Shown: in pieces, positions 38,712-52,064 of the stretch | How the letters are laid out: each line of letters begins with the position of its first letter | How positions within the stretch are numbered: position 1 is the first letter of the stretch | Assembly (NCBI GenBank): GCA_034401795.1 | Contig: CM067373.1 | Coordinates: 85,656,021 to 85,720,020 of the forward strand | DNA length: 64,000 nucleotides | Direction: 5' to 3' | Origin: Chaetoderma sp. LZ-2023a | Lineage: Eukaryota > Mollusca > Caudofoveata > Chaetodermatida > Chaetodermatidae | Notes under the pieces: model-generated | Databases searched by the model: none | The model's input: the letters and a program-made list of their open reading frames with translations, nothing else | What the model was told of the DNA's origin: nothing | Made by a program: the position numbers and the translations under genes

Positions 38712-38783
38712 ATGCTATTACTACAGCCGCTGTTGCCGCTGCTGCTATCGTTACTGCTACTGCAACAGCTACATCTACTGCTA

Positions 38784-38821
<38 letters not shown>

Positions 38822-38847
38822 AATGCTGCTGCTGCTGCTGCTGCTGT

Positions 38848-38878
<31 letters not shown>

Positions 38879-38882
38879 GCTG

Positions 38883-38918
<36 letters not shown>

Positions 38919-38919
38919 G

Positions 38920-38971
<52 letters not shown>

Positions 38972-38984
38972 GCTACTGCTACTG

Positions 38985-39019
<35 letters not shown>

Positions 39020-39020
39020 G

Positions 39021-39064
<44 letters not shown>

Positions 39065-39198
39065 GCTACTACTACTACTACTACTACTACCGCTACTACT
39101 ACTACTGCTACTACTACTACTACTACTACTACTACTGCTACTACTACTACTACTACTACTACTACTGCTGCTGCTGCCACTGCTGCTGCTGTTGTTAT

Positions 39199-39239
<41 letters not shown>

Positions 39240-39257
39240 TTGCTGCTGCTGCTGCTG

Positions 39258-39301
<44 letters not shown>
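38712..39301. repeat. long compound triplet array (CTA/CTG)n
   Basis: About 590 bp made almost entirely of TAC and TGC units with a few TGT/TAG variants, arranged in blocks. The 248-codon poly-Leu and poly-Val/Ala open frames on the two strands are artefacts. Confidence 0.95.
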
Positions 39302-39302
<1 letters not shown>

Positions 39303-40015
39303 TTTTCTTTGATAACACGATCAATGGATCGTGCGGAAAGCCTTCAATATCCAATAATATATAAAAGGCTGACAAATCATACAATACGTAAACACCAAAC
39401 ACACGTCAAAAGGAAAAACAAGCTTTCAAATATTCATCAGTCTTTCCATCACAAATAATATGATTCACAATATATGTTTAATAAAAATATACTAATACAA
39501 TAAACGCTATACCTACATTAGTATGCCCAGTTCATGAAAAGGCCCGGGTAATTTTTAACTAACAGTCAAATTACTAGTATTTAAACTCAACCGATTGGTC
39601 AGCCGTGCAGCAAGTACATGTAAATATCGCCGCAGACTGTTAGCATTTCTCTTTACTTTAAGAGGTCATTTCCATAACTGTCCGGGATTATTTGCGCTTT
39701 GCAATTTGGTAAACAATAATAAACATCGTTCTTATTTTGAAGTGGTCTCAGTTTACTCTGAGAGACACATTGCAAAATTACAATAGACCACTTGAAATTC
39801 ATTTAAATGGTGATCTTGGTTCTGGGTTTTTATAGTGCATTTTACCCTTTCCAAAACAAATAATATAAGACTGGGCATTTTGAAAACGAAAAAAATGGAA
39901 ATTGATATTCAAGGGCTTCATGGATCGACCGATCCCATCACGAGCATCAGGAACGTGATCTGGGTGGAGCTTAGCTAGAGATGGAAGGGGCCATGCTAAA
40001 ATTGGAAATGGCCAT
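39302..40015. other. non-coding stretch
   Basis: No gene. About 39920-40012 carries the outer module of the dispersed element in inverse orientation ('gatcgaccgatcccatcacg', 'gggtggagcttagctagaga'). Confidence 0.5.
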
Positions 40016-41785
40016 TATATGGTTTTTTGTATTTGCTTTTTCTATGTCAAAGAGGATCTAGGTTGTGGTGTTTTCGACCTCACATGGCCCGGTGATGGCC
40101 GTGCGTTTCTCTCATCTATCTATTAACTATCCCACCGGTGCAAGCCATGGGACAATAATTTCAGCGAGCGCAAACTCTTGACTTGTTGAATATTTTGAAA
40201 ACAATTCGGCTGAAAATTGTTGGGCTACTAACAAATTTCCGTAGTTATTTTCATAATATTTAGCAGGTAGAGAGATACAAATTACCGCGTGGAATATAAT
40301 GTCGTCTGTAAATACTCAGGGTTAAAATACAAACACAATAACGTAAAATCTTTAAATGTTACCAGGTGTGTACGAGCATGTGTGTTGCGAATAAAAAATC
40401 TGCTTTTATTTCTGGTCTTACGAGCATCATTTGATGGCATCAATATCCGCTGTCTCTGTGATGCCAAATTGCCGGAAATTAATTGTCAGTTCAAGATATG
40501 GAGAGAATCTTAAACAGACAGACGCAAATAAAGCGTTGTAACCGTCTTTATCTCAGCTATCAATGAGTGGTTGAACATCGCCACGACACATGTCTATTTA
40601 TAAGAAAGCATGTTGTGTTTAAAATGCGAATTGGTAGGATTATATGTCTGCTAAAATTCGTCTAATGAATGTTACTTTTCCTTAAGCGTTGGTATCCTGC
40701 TTAGTTGAATCCGCAATTTATAATACCACACCTCGTGTCTTGTGTTATTTCGCCGTCAGTTGTAGCGTCCACTTGCCACTTTTACGTCGTACTTTGATCA
40801 CAATAACACAATTACCTGATTACTATTGCAACAGGCCGGACATATTTGCTATTTCGAATGTCAGTCTCTGTAGCGTGTGTATAGTTTCCGCAGTTTATGT
40901 CGTTTTAGTCGCTTAAGTGGTAAGTCTGACACTGTTTTTATATCTAGCCCTAGACTTAGTAAGGCTGAAAGCATGTCTGGTATTACTAAGGTTAGCTGGT
41001 CACATTAACGATAAATGCCTGCTACTGGAATTTAGATGGCAGTAAAACAAGTTCCAGCATCACAGACCAGGTATGGAAGTAATAAACACATTCATGTTTT
41101 GAGACATAAGCATGATGAATGCATCTCATATCTGAAAAGTAGCATGTGGCATCCCACGATGGCATAATTTCAGATAGTGTTTCTGGATTTGTTGATCTAT
41201 TTCACAGCATGACGAAGAACAATTGAACAATGGACCGATGCAGGTAACGTAATTCGCATGCATGTGGGCACACAGTACAAATTATTTCCTCTGGTCTTAT
41301 CGAGAGTCAGTTCATGGCATCAATATACACGGTCTTTGCGATGCCAAATTGCCGGAAATTAATTGTCAGTTCACGATATGGAGAGAATCTTGAACTGACA
41401 GACGCAAACAATAACGCTTTGTAACCGTCTTTATCCCAGTTATCAATGGGTGGTGATACATCGCGAAGACAAATACCTGTTTGTAGGGAAAGATGTGCAG
41501 GGTTGCGACTGAGTGCGAATGGATGAATCAGATCTCTCACCCAAGTACATTACGTCACAATCAATTACGTCACGTGTAGGCTCGCGCCCCCATTATAATT
41601 GACAGCGATTACTCCGTAAAGTGACGGATTGTATGTCTTTGATGGATTTACTATTTCATAAACATTATGTTGAATATATAGAAAGCAACTCAGGCTACTG
41701 GGTCGGTACTGGGCCCATACTAGAAAAATACGGTCCGGTATTGGTCTAGTGCGGACCCAGTAACATGCGTTATTAAGGTATAATG
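40016..41785. repeat. ~1.8 kb dispersed duplicate, copy 1
   Basis: Matches 45754-47703 in the same orientation almost throughout. Landmarks: 'acatggcccggtgatggccg', 'aggtgtgtacgagcatgtgt', 'gttgtaaccgtctttatctc', 'tagctggtcacatt', 'cagtaacatgcgttatta'. A ~170 bp module occurs twice in each copy (here at 40425-40590 and 41305-41490). The right end is a hairpin 'tactgggtcggtactgggcc'. No protein was recognised. Confidence 0.88.
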
Positions 41786-42145
41786 GCGGAATCCTGTTTT
41801 AGTTATGCCACGCCCATCTTCAGCTATGCTCCACCCACATTTTGCCCCTGTTGCGATCGATCGATTCCTGAACTCCCTGACTATCAATTTCCAGAAGATT
41901 ATACAGGTAAGCTGTTGACCATTTTGAAACGAATTTGAGTGGGTGGTGTTGCTGCCTATTGCAGGCAGCAACATCAACCAGTCGAATTAGTTTCGAAATA
42001 TTCAACAGTTTACCTGTATAGCTTTCAGGAAATTGAGATTTAGAGAGTGTGTGGTTCGATTGATCCCAACACGGGCAAAGTGTGGGTGTAGCTTAGCTAG
42101 TGATGAGCCGGGCATAGCTAAAACTGGATTCATCTATTGCTTGAA
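41786..42145 (+). repeat. dispersed hairpin element copy
   Basis: Starts 'ggaatcctgttttagttatg', has 'gcgatcgatcgattcctgaa' and a well-formed hairpin at 41901-42020 ('tggtgttgctgcctattgca' against 'tgcaggcagcaacatcaacc'). It then shows inverted outer modules on the right ('gtgtagcttagctagtgatg', 'gctaaaactggattc'), so this copy is inverted-repeat along its whole length. Confidence 0.82.
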
Positions 42146-42797
42146 TAAAGCAATTAATCACAAAAATACATTTCCTGAAATAACCAATACTCGATAATAG
42201 CCTTGTTTCTGCTCCAGTAGTACTTTATTCTGAGTCTGGTTGAGGTCAACATGTGAATGTGTTTCACAGAGATTACTTTTCTTGGAACATTTCAAATTTT
42301 CAGTAACGTAATTGACGATTAGTGGGCCAGAATGATTAGATAAATCCTACTTCAAATCGAGTCTAGACAACCTCATTTGTTCCACGCATACCATAGAGGT
42401 TAGTTCCAGTCTGCTGGGTATGGTATAACATTTTAGTAGGATATTTATAGCATGCTTTCTTATTATGTTATTTACTTCCAAGTAACTGAATGAAAGCTAA
42501 AACTGGAATGCCAGTGGTAGTCTAATGTATCTTCATAACTGAAAGTATCAGTGTGATTTAAAGATACATGAAACGCCTGAACAGAATATCATCATATATC
42601 AAGAAGTTAAGGCAATATCGTATAGGTACATCATGATGTTACGGTAATATGATTGTCACACTTTAACGGAGTAGGACAATATCACATAGATACACTAACA
42701 ATTTATAGACGTATCATTTAGTTACATCAGCAGGTTAGGACACTGCCATATAGTTACATTATCAGATTATAGGGCAATATAACTTGTGTCCAAATAA
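42146..42797. other. non-coding stretch
   Basis: Contains loosely repeated phrases of the type 'acatcatcaggttaggacaatatc' over 42590-42780, too diverged to define a unit. No gene. Confidence 0.4.
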
Positions 42798-43320
42798 CGG
42801 GATCCATTTCTAGCTATGCTCGCCCATTTCTAGCTATGCTCGCCCATTTCTAGCTATGCTCGCCCATTTCTAGCTATGCTCGCCCATTTCTAGCTATGCT
42901 CGCCCATTTCTAGCTATGCTCGCCCATTTCTAACTATGCTCGCCCTTTTCTAGGTAAGCGCCGCCCAGGCTTTGAGCGTGTTGGCATCGATTTATATACT
43001 TTGAACCCTTACTTCCCAGAATCGCATTTTCAAGATAACTATTCAGGTAAGCTGTTGAATATTTTGAAACTAATTTGACTGAGTGCTGCCAAGGAAGTAA
43101 CATCCGCGAACAGCGCCCAGTCAAATTAGTTTCAAAATAGTCAAGTGAATATGTATTAAACAGTAAATCCATCAACGACATGCAATTCCTGATCTACTAT
43201 TTCAGCTCAATTATGGCGTATTCTCTGTCAATTATGATTACGAGGTCAGTCTACATGTGACGTAATTCATAATGACGTCATATACTTGAGTGACAGATCG
43301 GATACATCCATTGACGGTTG
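42798..43320 (+). repeat. dispersed hairpin element copy with expanded end module
   Basis: The end module is expanded into a 20 bp VNTR (42804-42955). Then come 'gtgttggcatcgatttatat', the hairpin at 43044-43144 and a terminal block with TGACGTCA at 43273-43280. Confidence 0.8.
42804..42955. repeat. 20 bp VNTR (CCCATTTCTAGCTATGCTCG)n
   Basis: About seven near-identical units. The unit is an altered form of the element's 'tttagctatgccccgcccat' module, so the array arose inside a transposon copy. Confidence 0.92.
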
Positions 43321-43813
43321 AATGAAGTCAAGTGCCGCACCTGCGCGGAGATCCATCCACGCAGAGAAGAAAATAACCATCTTCCGTCACCCGGAACAGA
43401 TTACATCCGTTGGAATGAATAAAGGAGAATAGAGTCGTTATTAGTCGATGTCGCTATGACATGGGTCTCTGATATGAGGTGAATCTATGCACATTATTAA
43501 GTCATCCGTCCTCAAAACCAGATATTTTATACAACACAATGGGATTCTGTAACCCCCATGACGACAATCCAGCGACCAAGACTAATTCGTATGCAATTAT
43601 TATCACATTTATGTTATGTGTTTTCTAATGTATTTGAAACAAGATTTAGTGAGCTGTTGTAGTCTTCATGAGAGTGCCAGATAATACAGATTGAACTCCC
43701 TATATACGAGTTAACTTGCTAACTCAGGGATGTACGTGAAAGAGCCGGAATTTGCCACTGGAGTCATCCGATATGTTACACAATTATCTGACGTCAACTC
43801 ATAATCAAATAAG

Positions 43814-44272
<459 letters not shown>

Positions 44273-45753
44273 CATGTTTCTCTATTGGGTAAATGGGACT
44301 TTTTTTGCCAAAGATACATTTGCAATTTTTGTCGAAAGCCTATTTCATCGTTCTCGTTTTACTTACTCCTGTATAGCAGCTAGCTTGGACTGTGATTGAC
44401 TATAATTTGTGAAAGCATAAATTTGAAATACTTAGAAATAGAAGAATTAGGTGACAGATCATGACAGATCACGAATTACAAAGAAATCGGCCGATTTTAT
44501 CGGTTCTGTTTTCTCATCTACCGATTCAGGCCGTCCAGTAATAATCGGTAGCGATTTGTCAGGAAAAATCCGTCAAATCCTTAACATTGTCAAAGATTTT
44601 TTGCAAACGATTGTTCCGGCCGAATTGGTCAAAATCTATCGATGCTACCGATTTTTCCAGCCGGAGGTGCATCTGGCTGATAAAATCGCTAGATGGGCAG
44701 CCAGCTTTACGTAATATTCCCGTGTCCCAGCGACGTATGCCGTGGACAACTGTATTACTTGCCAAGCTATCACGCCGTTGCCTAGAAACGGGGCAGCGCT
44801 TTTATATAAATCAAGTTTCGCATTTGGATTTCATATTTTGTCATTTGTTTTGACGATCTCCAACATATGAATAAGAAAAGAAATCTACTACAACTTACAG
44901 TCAAATTGCTATTTAAATCCGTGCCGAGAGTTAACTGAAAATTATGATGCTTATTTTAGAATATATAGACTGCAAGGTAAGGTAGCAACAATTTAAACTC
45001 AAATTCGTATCAAATCTGTAGCAGATAGTAATCGCATTATCTAATACTTATTTTGACAATAATTTGACCGAATGGTGTTACTGATATTGATAGCAACAAC
45101 CTTCACGCAAAATATTACCAAAGTATATAAATGCTTTCTCCAATTTTCCCCTGGAAATTGACACACTTGCGCTGAACAGTTTTGAAATTCAGGCTGTAAT
45201 ACCGTGAATACGCCCCACGTGCATGCTTACGCTTCCATAGATGGTGGACAAATGCATATTTGTACGTGCAGGCAGGTTGGATTTGTTTGAGAAATCCTGG
45301 CATATACAGACAATAGACTAAACGAATATGGCGCCCAATAGTTACAACGACTATGGAGTCAGGGAATTGCATGCTTGGTAGCGTTCTAAGCTGGGTAGAA
45401 TGGCTTGCTGGGTAAATTGAACAGAAATCAGCAGGCATTTCATATCCCGTGTAAATGTGTCTATATTTAATGGGACACGAGAACTTTAATAACAATGTCA
45501 CCAAACCTTGTTTAATAAATATCATTTTGAAATCGCTAATACTGATTCAAAATTATATTTAATAGACTATTTTGATATTATCACATTACCACCTGATGTC
45601 CCAAAATCAAATACCCAATTATAAAACAAGTATACAGGGAAGATGTAGAATTTTTTTAAGGTTCTTCGACAGGAACCTGATCCTGCTATACAACAACAGC
45701 TCCCAGTAAATTTAGTTTCAGGATTTACAGCAGAATATAACTTTTATCATAAT
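44273..45753. other. non-coding stretch with hairpin relics
   Basis: 44485-44695 has weak inverted ends ('gccgattttatcgg' / 'ctgataaaatcgct') and could be a small MITE. Half hairpins of the dispersed family occur near 45060-45110 and 45680-45740 ('acaacagctcccagtaaatt'). The open frame at 45115-45525 (minus) has no recognisable domain. Confidence 0.4.
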
Positions 45754-47703
45754 TATATGATTTTTTGTATTTGCTTTTTTTTATCTTAAAACATTTAAAA
45801 AGGGGCTAGACTGAGGTCTTTTCGACCTGACATGGCCCGGTGATGGCCGTCAATTTCCCAATCTCTTTATTAACTGTCTTCCTGTTGCAAGCCACGAGCT
45901 AATAATTTCAATGAGTACAAACTATTGACTTGCTGAATATTTTGAAAACAATTTGACTGAAAGTTGTTGGGCCACCAACAACTTTCAGTCAAATTGTTTT
46001 CAATATATTTAGCAGGTCGGCAGATATAAATTACACCTGGAATTTTTGTCGTCTGTAAATACTCAGTGTTAAAATTCAACACGATAGCGTAAAATCTTAT
46101 TAGTGCAATGTATCACTTCTTTGCATTGTCTAAATCAAATAACCCGACTAATTAATTATAGACAACGGGTATTTTTTACAGTGAGATAATATTACCAGGT
46201 GTGTACGAGCATGTGTGTTGCGAATACAAAATCTGCTTTTATTTCTGGTCGTACGAGTATCATTTGATGGCACCAAGATCCGCTGTCTCTGTGATGCCAA
46301 TTTGCTGGAAATTAATTGTCAGTTCAAAACATGGAGAGAATCTTAAACAGACAGACGCAAATAAAGCGTTGTAACCGTCTTTATCTCAGCTATCAATGAG
46401 TGGTTGGACATCGCCACGACACATGTCTATTTATAGGAGATGATGTAGTGGTTTAAGTGCGAATTGTTAGGACTATATGTCTGCTAAAATTCCTCTAATG
46501 AATGTTACTTTTCCTAAGCGTTTGCATCCTGCTTAGTTTAATCCATAATTTATAATATGCCACCTCGTGTCTTGTCTTATGTCACTGTCAGTTGCGGCGT
46601 TCACATGCCGCGTTTACATAGTACTTTGATAAAAAGAATTTAAAAAAAACCCACACAATTATCTGGTTAGTATTACAACGAATGTCCGTTTATCTAGCTT
46701 TGTATCGTACCGCAGTTTTTGTCGTTTTGGTGGCTTCAGTGGTTAGTCTGAACCTGTTTTTGTGTGTAGCAGTAGACTTAGCAAAGCTGCCAGCTGAGTC
46801 AGAAAACATGTCTGGTATTACTAAGGCTAGCTGGTCACATTGACAATAAATGCCTTCTACTGCAATTTAGATGGCAGTAAACCAAGTTCCAGCATCACAG
46901 AGCAGGTATGGAAGTAATAAACACATTCAAAAGTGAGACCTAGGCTTAAAGCACATTATCAGAAAGCCCCCCCCCACCCCCCGATGCCTGAAAAGTAGCA
47001 CGTGGTATCCTATGATGGCATAACTTTTGGCGAAGCAGCCCACGCGAATTTATTTCAGATTGTATCTCTGGCGATGTTGATCTATGGCACAGTAAGACGA
47101 GGAACAATAGAGCAAAGGACTGATGCAGGTAACGTAATTCATATGAATGTGAACAAATTGTACAATTCATTCCTTCTGGTCTTACGAGAATCATTTGATG
47201 GCACCAATAACCCAGGTCTCTGGGATACCAAATTGCAAGAAATTAATTGTCAGTTCAAGATATCAAGAGAATCCCAAACAGACAGACGCAAATGATAAAG
47301 CTTTGTAACTGTCTTCACCCATGTTATCAATGGGTGGTGAACCATCGCCACGACGGATGTCTATTTTAAGTACACACGCTGATATGTAGGGGTGTGAGGG
47401 AGTGCGAATGGTTGAATCTGATGTCTCACTCATGTACACGACGTCATATCAATTACGTCACTTGTAGGCTGTCGTCACAATCATATTTGACAGAGAATAG
47501 TACATCATGAAGCTGGAATACTCCGTCAAGTGGCGGATTGTATGTCTTTGATGGATTTACTATTTAATAACCATTTTGTTGAATATATAGAAACTAACGC
47601 AGGATACTGAGCCGGTACTGGACCACTACCGGGAACATACGAGCCGCTATTGGTCCAGTGCGGTTCCAGTAACATGCGTTATTAGGGTATACTGGAGGAT
47701 TCT
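45754..47703. repeat. ~1.9 kb dispersed duplicate, copy 2
   Basis: Second copy of 40016-41785. Internal module copies lie at 46255-46420 and 47188-47350. An insertion at about 46085-46185 partly explains the greater length. It includes a near-perfect hairpin at 45928-46016 that is degraded in copy 1. A hairpin at the right end ('gagccggtactggaccacta') matches that of copy 1. Confidence 0.88.
45928..46016. repeat. near-perfect hairpin
   Basis: 'aatttgactgaaagttgttg' pairs with 'caacaactttcagtcaaatt', and the outer arms pair tgctgaatattttgaaa with tttcaatatatttagca. Stem about 40 bp per arm, loop only a few bases. Confidence 0.88.
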
Positions 47704-48070
47704 AATTCCTCCGTCAATCATAAGACGTCATAATCAACTAGGTAACGTGGATGACGACATAATATATTACGTCATGAGTGACTAGCTAAGTTCGTCACGG
47801 ACCCTTAATTGATGGGGGACTAAGCGTTGTTGTGCGAATTGAATATCTCTAATAGTTAATAAACATTCTGTTTAATATTTTGAAGCAAATTCGAATGGGA
47901 GATGCTGCTGTCATAGGTAGCAATAGCACCCAGTCAAATTAGTTTCAAAAAATTCAACAGCTTATATGTCAGGAAATTCACAGATCGATCAATCTCAACA
48001 CGTGCGAAATGTGAGTGGAGCTTAACTAGAGATGCGTGGGGCATAGCCAAAACCGGATTCCTCCATTGGA
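47704..48070 (-). repeat. dispersed hairpin element, inverse copy
   Basis: Order: 'cctccgtcaatcataagacg', 'aatagttaataaacattctg', a hairpin at 47869-47965, 'gatcgatcaatctcaacacg', 'gtggagcttaactagagatg', ending 'agccaaaaccggattcctcc'. Confidence 0.78.
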
Positions 48071-48514
48071 TAAGGGTTTCCACACGACTACGTTTCATAG
48101 GATCAATTAGATCATTCGTCACGCGAGAATATTTGAAGCTTGCTGTTTGCCATGTTGAAATATCCACGAAACCCCCTGCGTAGCTATAAAACACATACTG
48201 ATTGTAATAAATGAACCACACATAGATCAGGAAATATTCGATGATTAGTGTTATTGATGTGGTAGGTAATCTCCAAATTAAGAACGCTAGCGATGTTAAC
48301 TATCGAGAAAAATACCCATATAGGTATATGTTTTAGCGCGGTGAGCAAATATAACTCCTTTAGTTTTTGATATCTTGGTTATCTTAATTCACAATTCAAT
48401 TCATAAGACGGAACCTAGTGACATGTCCTGCTTTGCCGTCCTTCCAGAGTCCGCATGTCACGTTCACATATCATTGTGATCACAACACCGCACTTGATTA
48501 CCTGACAGTGCATG

Positions 48515-48885
48515 AATCCAGTTTCTCTGTCAATCATATGACGTTAAGCATATGCCGTCATAATCAAGTACGTCACGTGTAGGCTGACGTCATAATCAAT
48601 TATTTCATGAATGCCGTAATATAGTCCGTCATAAACGCTTTACATTCCGTCAAGTTGTACGAATTGAATATCTTTACTAGTTAAAAACATACTGTTGAAT
48701 ATTTTGAGCGTAATTTTACTGGGCGATGGGCAGCAACATAACCCAGTAAACTTAGTTTCAAAATATTCGACAGCTTACAGTTACCTTTATTGTTTACTGA
48801 AAATTGAGATTCACGGGCAAAGTGTGTGTGGAGTTTAACTAGAGATGGGCGGAGACTAGCTAGAACTGGATTCCTCCGTCATTAC
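48515..48885 (-). repeat. dispersed hairpin element, inverse copy with visible inverted ends
   Basis: Starts 'gaatccagtttct' and ends 'agaactggattc', a ~12 bp terminal inverted repeat. Inside are TGACGTCA at 48585-48592, 'actagttaaaaacatactg', a shortened hairpin around 'tactgggcgatgggcagcaa', and 'tggagtttaactagagatgg'. Confidence 0.8.
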
Positions 48886-48939
48886 AACAAGCCAAACATA
48901 TTACTAAACAGATATCATATCATGCTAATAGCGGAATCC

Positions 48940-49240
48940 ACTTCTAGATATTCCCCACCCATATCTAGCTAAGCACCACACACCGTTTGCACGTGTTTGG
49001 ATAGATTTATATAATGTGAATCATGATAAGCATAAGTAGAGGCAAGTATACGGGTAAGATGTGAATATTTTGAAACTAATTTGACCGGGTGATGTTGTTG
49101 CCTACATCGTTTAAATCTCAATGACGGAGCTAGATGCACCATTCATTGAGCATTATGATTGTGACATCAACATATATGTGACGTAATCGATTATTACGGC
49201 AATTACTTGAGTAACAGATCGGATCCAACCACTAAATCTT
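48940..49240 (+). repeat. dispersed hairpin element, truncated copy
   Basis: 'ggaatccacttctagatatt', 'gtgtttggatagatttatat', one hairpin arm 'aatttgaccgggtgatgttg', then 'gtgacgtaatcgattattac' and 'gagtaacagatcggatcc'. Confidence 0.65.
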
Positions 49241-49989
49241 CTCACATCTATCATCGTCAACTCTGTGCATGTGTGGGAAGCTTATTTCATCAATGCAACG
49301 TTAAACACATGCGTTCAAAGATGCATAATATGTGTGCAAAAAATTGTTAGTATGTTCTTATGAATTTTCCATGAGAAATGATTGTGGTAAATTAAAAACA
49401 TTTCAGAACTCGCATTGTATATGCAATTAGTATCCAACTGTTTATGCTGTACATTTTAGCTGCTATAATTTGTTCATATATTTCTATGTCTTCCTCGAAT
49501 ATTCATCACAGTATGTCATTTATTATCAACAAATGAAAGAAAAATACAAAATCTGGCACAATATCTGTACCTGTTAGGAGCATTTGAAGCGTAAAACAAT
49601 GATAGGCACAGAAGCAAATTTTACGGAATAACATATGGCTCCACGCTATGGTTGCAGTTGTTGCTGGCCAAGGCAGACAACATCGACATTCAAAGAACAA
49701 AATCGGAACCATTAGTCGCCAAACAGATTATTTATTAAAGGATAACTAATCCCATCTCTTGATAGCTATTTGGATGATCTAACACGCCGGTCAAAAACTT
49801 TCCAGGTAATTTTAAGCTTCTTATCACGCCATTAAGACAAGATATTCAGGATTGAGTAGTTAAATGTTGGTACATTTCTACACCCTATGATGGATGTCAT
49901 TATTTACTTTTCAACCAATCAGAAAAACTCTGGTGTGTCTGCCTAGGTATATACGCTCAGTCATAGACACGCCAGCTATAGTGTGGCAA
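49241..49989. other. non-coding stretch, nothing recognised
   Basis: Short open frames only, none with a domain. Confidence 0.45.
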
Positions 49990-50010
49990 TGTGGTATAAA
50001 AGCAATCCTA

Positions 50011-50108
50011 CAGGTAAGCTGTTGAATATTTTGAAACCAATTTGATTGAAAGTTGTTGCTGCCATAGGCAGCAACAACTTACAGTCAAATTAGTTTCAAA
50101 ATAGTCAA
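50011..50108. repeat. dispersed hairpin, near-perfect copy
   Basis: 'gaaagttgttgctgccatag' pairs with 'ggcagcaacaacttacagtc'; the outer arms pair gttgaatattttgaaacc with gtttcaaaatagtcaa. Confidence 0.88.
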
Positions 50109-50619
50109 TGGGATGAGCATTACATAATAAAGAATGTAATGCATTGGAGCTTACATGACATCACACACAATAGCTTGAGGAGACAAAATGGTGTCGATCA
50201 CTGTTCAACATTTACTCTATATTACAAAACAGATAATTGCGATACAGATCAGGGAATGTGACAGGATATAAATGATATGGAATCTATAAACCATATTCTA
50301 TCGGTGTAATACAACATTTGAGATGAGATTAGCATCGCTTTAATTTCTAAACGAGTTTAAAACAGCTTTTCACATTCAAAGGGCTAATGTAATCTTTCAC
50401 AAGTTGTTTCGTAATTAACATAACATTTCAATCGCAATAATTGACCATATATGCCGGCTCATTAATAGTTAATCTGCTCAATATGTGGAACGAATCATAT
50501 TACTGTTGACATTCTGTACGTTTTTAAATACCGTGTCACAGAATGATTTGCTTAAACATGCTAAACTTAGTACCATGAAGTGCGCTCCGCAAATCATACA
50601 ATGCATATCTGAACAGTAG

Positions 50620-51010
50620 AGGAATCCATTTTCTCAAACAATCATAAGACGTCATAATCAACTACGCCACGTGTAGGCTGACATCATCATTAATCACGTC
50701 ATCAATGACGTGATTTAGTCCGTCATAAGCATTTACTAATCCGTAGAGTTGTATGAATTGCATGTCTTTGCAATTTAATAGCTATGCTGTTGAATATTTT
50801 GAAACTAATTTGACTGTGCGCTGTTGATGCCATAGGCAGTAATATCACCAGTAAGATTAGCTTTAAAATATTCAACAGATTACCTGAACAGTATTCTGGA
50901 AATTGAGATTCAGGTAGTGCAGGGATCGATTGATCCAACATTGACAAAGCGTGGGTGTGGCTTAGCTAAGGAGATGAGCCGGGCATAGCTAAAACTGGAT
51001 TCATCCATTG
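50620..51010 (-). repeat. dispersed hairpin element, inverse copy
   Basis: Starts 'aggaatccattttctcaaac', has a CRE-like block, the hairpin at 50787-50890, 'gcgtgggtgtggcttagcta', and ends 'gctaaaactggattc'. The terminal inverted repeat is visible. Confidence 0.8.
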
Positions 51011-51094
51011 CTTGAACAATGCATTTAGTCACAAAAAAATACATTTGCTGATATAACCAGTACTCGATAAAAGGCTTGTTTCAGCTCCAATAGT

Positions 51095-51190
51095 AATTTA
51101 TTAGCTCACCTGTCCAGAATGGCCAAGTGAGCTTATGCCATGGCGACCGTCCGTCATCTGTCCGTCCGTCCGTCCGTCTGTCAGTCCGTC
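51095..51190. repeat. dispersed repeat with (CCGT)n tract
   Basis: 'tagctcacctgtccagaatg', 'ccaagtgagcttatgcc', then (cgtc)n. A partner-like end 'ccaggtgagcgttacaggcc' lies near 62200. I recall similar sequence as common in marine invertebrate genomes, without naming a family. Confidence 0.55.
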
Positions 51191-51432
51191 AACTTTTTTC
51201 TTTAAAGCGTAAGTAAAACGCTAAATCGCCATACCGCGTTAGTGTATGGAAATAACTCATCATATACCAACATAATAATATGGCAATAATATATATTTAG
51301 ATGTAGTTGCTATTTACCTAGATTTTTCCATCAAAAGTGGCGATTTCCGTGTCTTCCGAAAACAAAACTCGAACGCTTTGCTACTGGGCTATGACGTAAC
51401 ATCAGCGAGCGATCAGGAAGAAGATAGAAAAA

Positions 51433-51698
51433 ATGGCTGACAATTACATCAATAACATTGACTTTGTGACGGCGGAGATTTTTCGGATTATTCATCTGGA
51501 AGTAGCCACTACAATCATAACGATCTGATATCTGAAGGAAGTAGTGACTCGGAAATTGACGATAACGAGGTTTTGCCAAATTTATGTGTGTTACCCTATC
51601 AATTCGAGCCATTTCCAGACGATGCTGAGCAGCGGATTGAAAATGAAATAGACGGCGTTGACATTGAGGAACGGGCTGCCAGACATAAACTTAGACTG
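51433..51698 (+). CDS. P2X7-cytosolic-domain-like gene, first exon (broken frame)
   Basis: The frame starting after 51461 reads GGDFSDYSSGSSHYNHND, an acidic Ser/Asp-rich tract, then LPYQFEPFPDD, and ends HKLRL at a CTG|GTAAGA donor (after 51698, phase 0). Many invertebrate proteins with a P2X7-type cytosolic domain carry such an acidic N-terminus with a YQFEP motif (family knowledge). The likely start ATG at 51433 (MADNYINNIDF) is in another frame, and the downstream frame has TGA at 51459-51461. A small indel near 51462 therefore breaks the gene, or the start lies elsewhere. Confidence 0.55.
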
Positions 51699-52064
51699 GT
51701 AAGAAAAGTATACAATCCATCGTATTGACTATTGCCCTTTATATATAAATTAATACAGATCTACCACGCCACATTTCTTAGTTAACAATGATTTGCATAT
51801 TCAGAAAATTTGTTCCATTTTGAAAAACAGTGGAATGCGTTTCCGTGACAGTTGTGTCTCAAAGGAAGTGTCATGATATGGGTTTTATGGCAGATACATA
51901 TATTGTCGGGCCATAATTATTCGATCTGTGATGACAGAAAACGGACACTGTTATGTGTATATCTGGGAAGTCTTGATAATAACATAAAAATGTTGATAAT
52001 TCAAAATAACTGGCTTTAGAGTTTTGACGCCAGATCAAATTTTGTATTTTATTTTATATATATA

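Noticed and set aside
38656-39458. 248-codon poly-Leu and poly-Val/Ala open frames
   Set aside because: Direct translation of a CTA/CTG triplet array; no real gene.
42804-42955. CRISPR-like array (regular short repeats)
   Set aside because: Units are contiguous without unique spacers; it is a minisatellite in a eukaryotic transposon copy.
44451-44714. 87-codon frame with weak inverted ends around it
   Set aside because: No protein match recognised; the inverted ends are only about 12 bp and imperfect, too weak to call a MITE.
45115-45525. 136-codon minus-strand frame
   Set aside because: No domain, composition unremarkable, and located among repeat relics.
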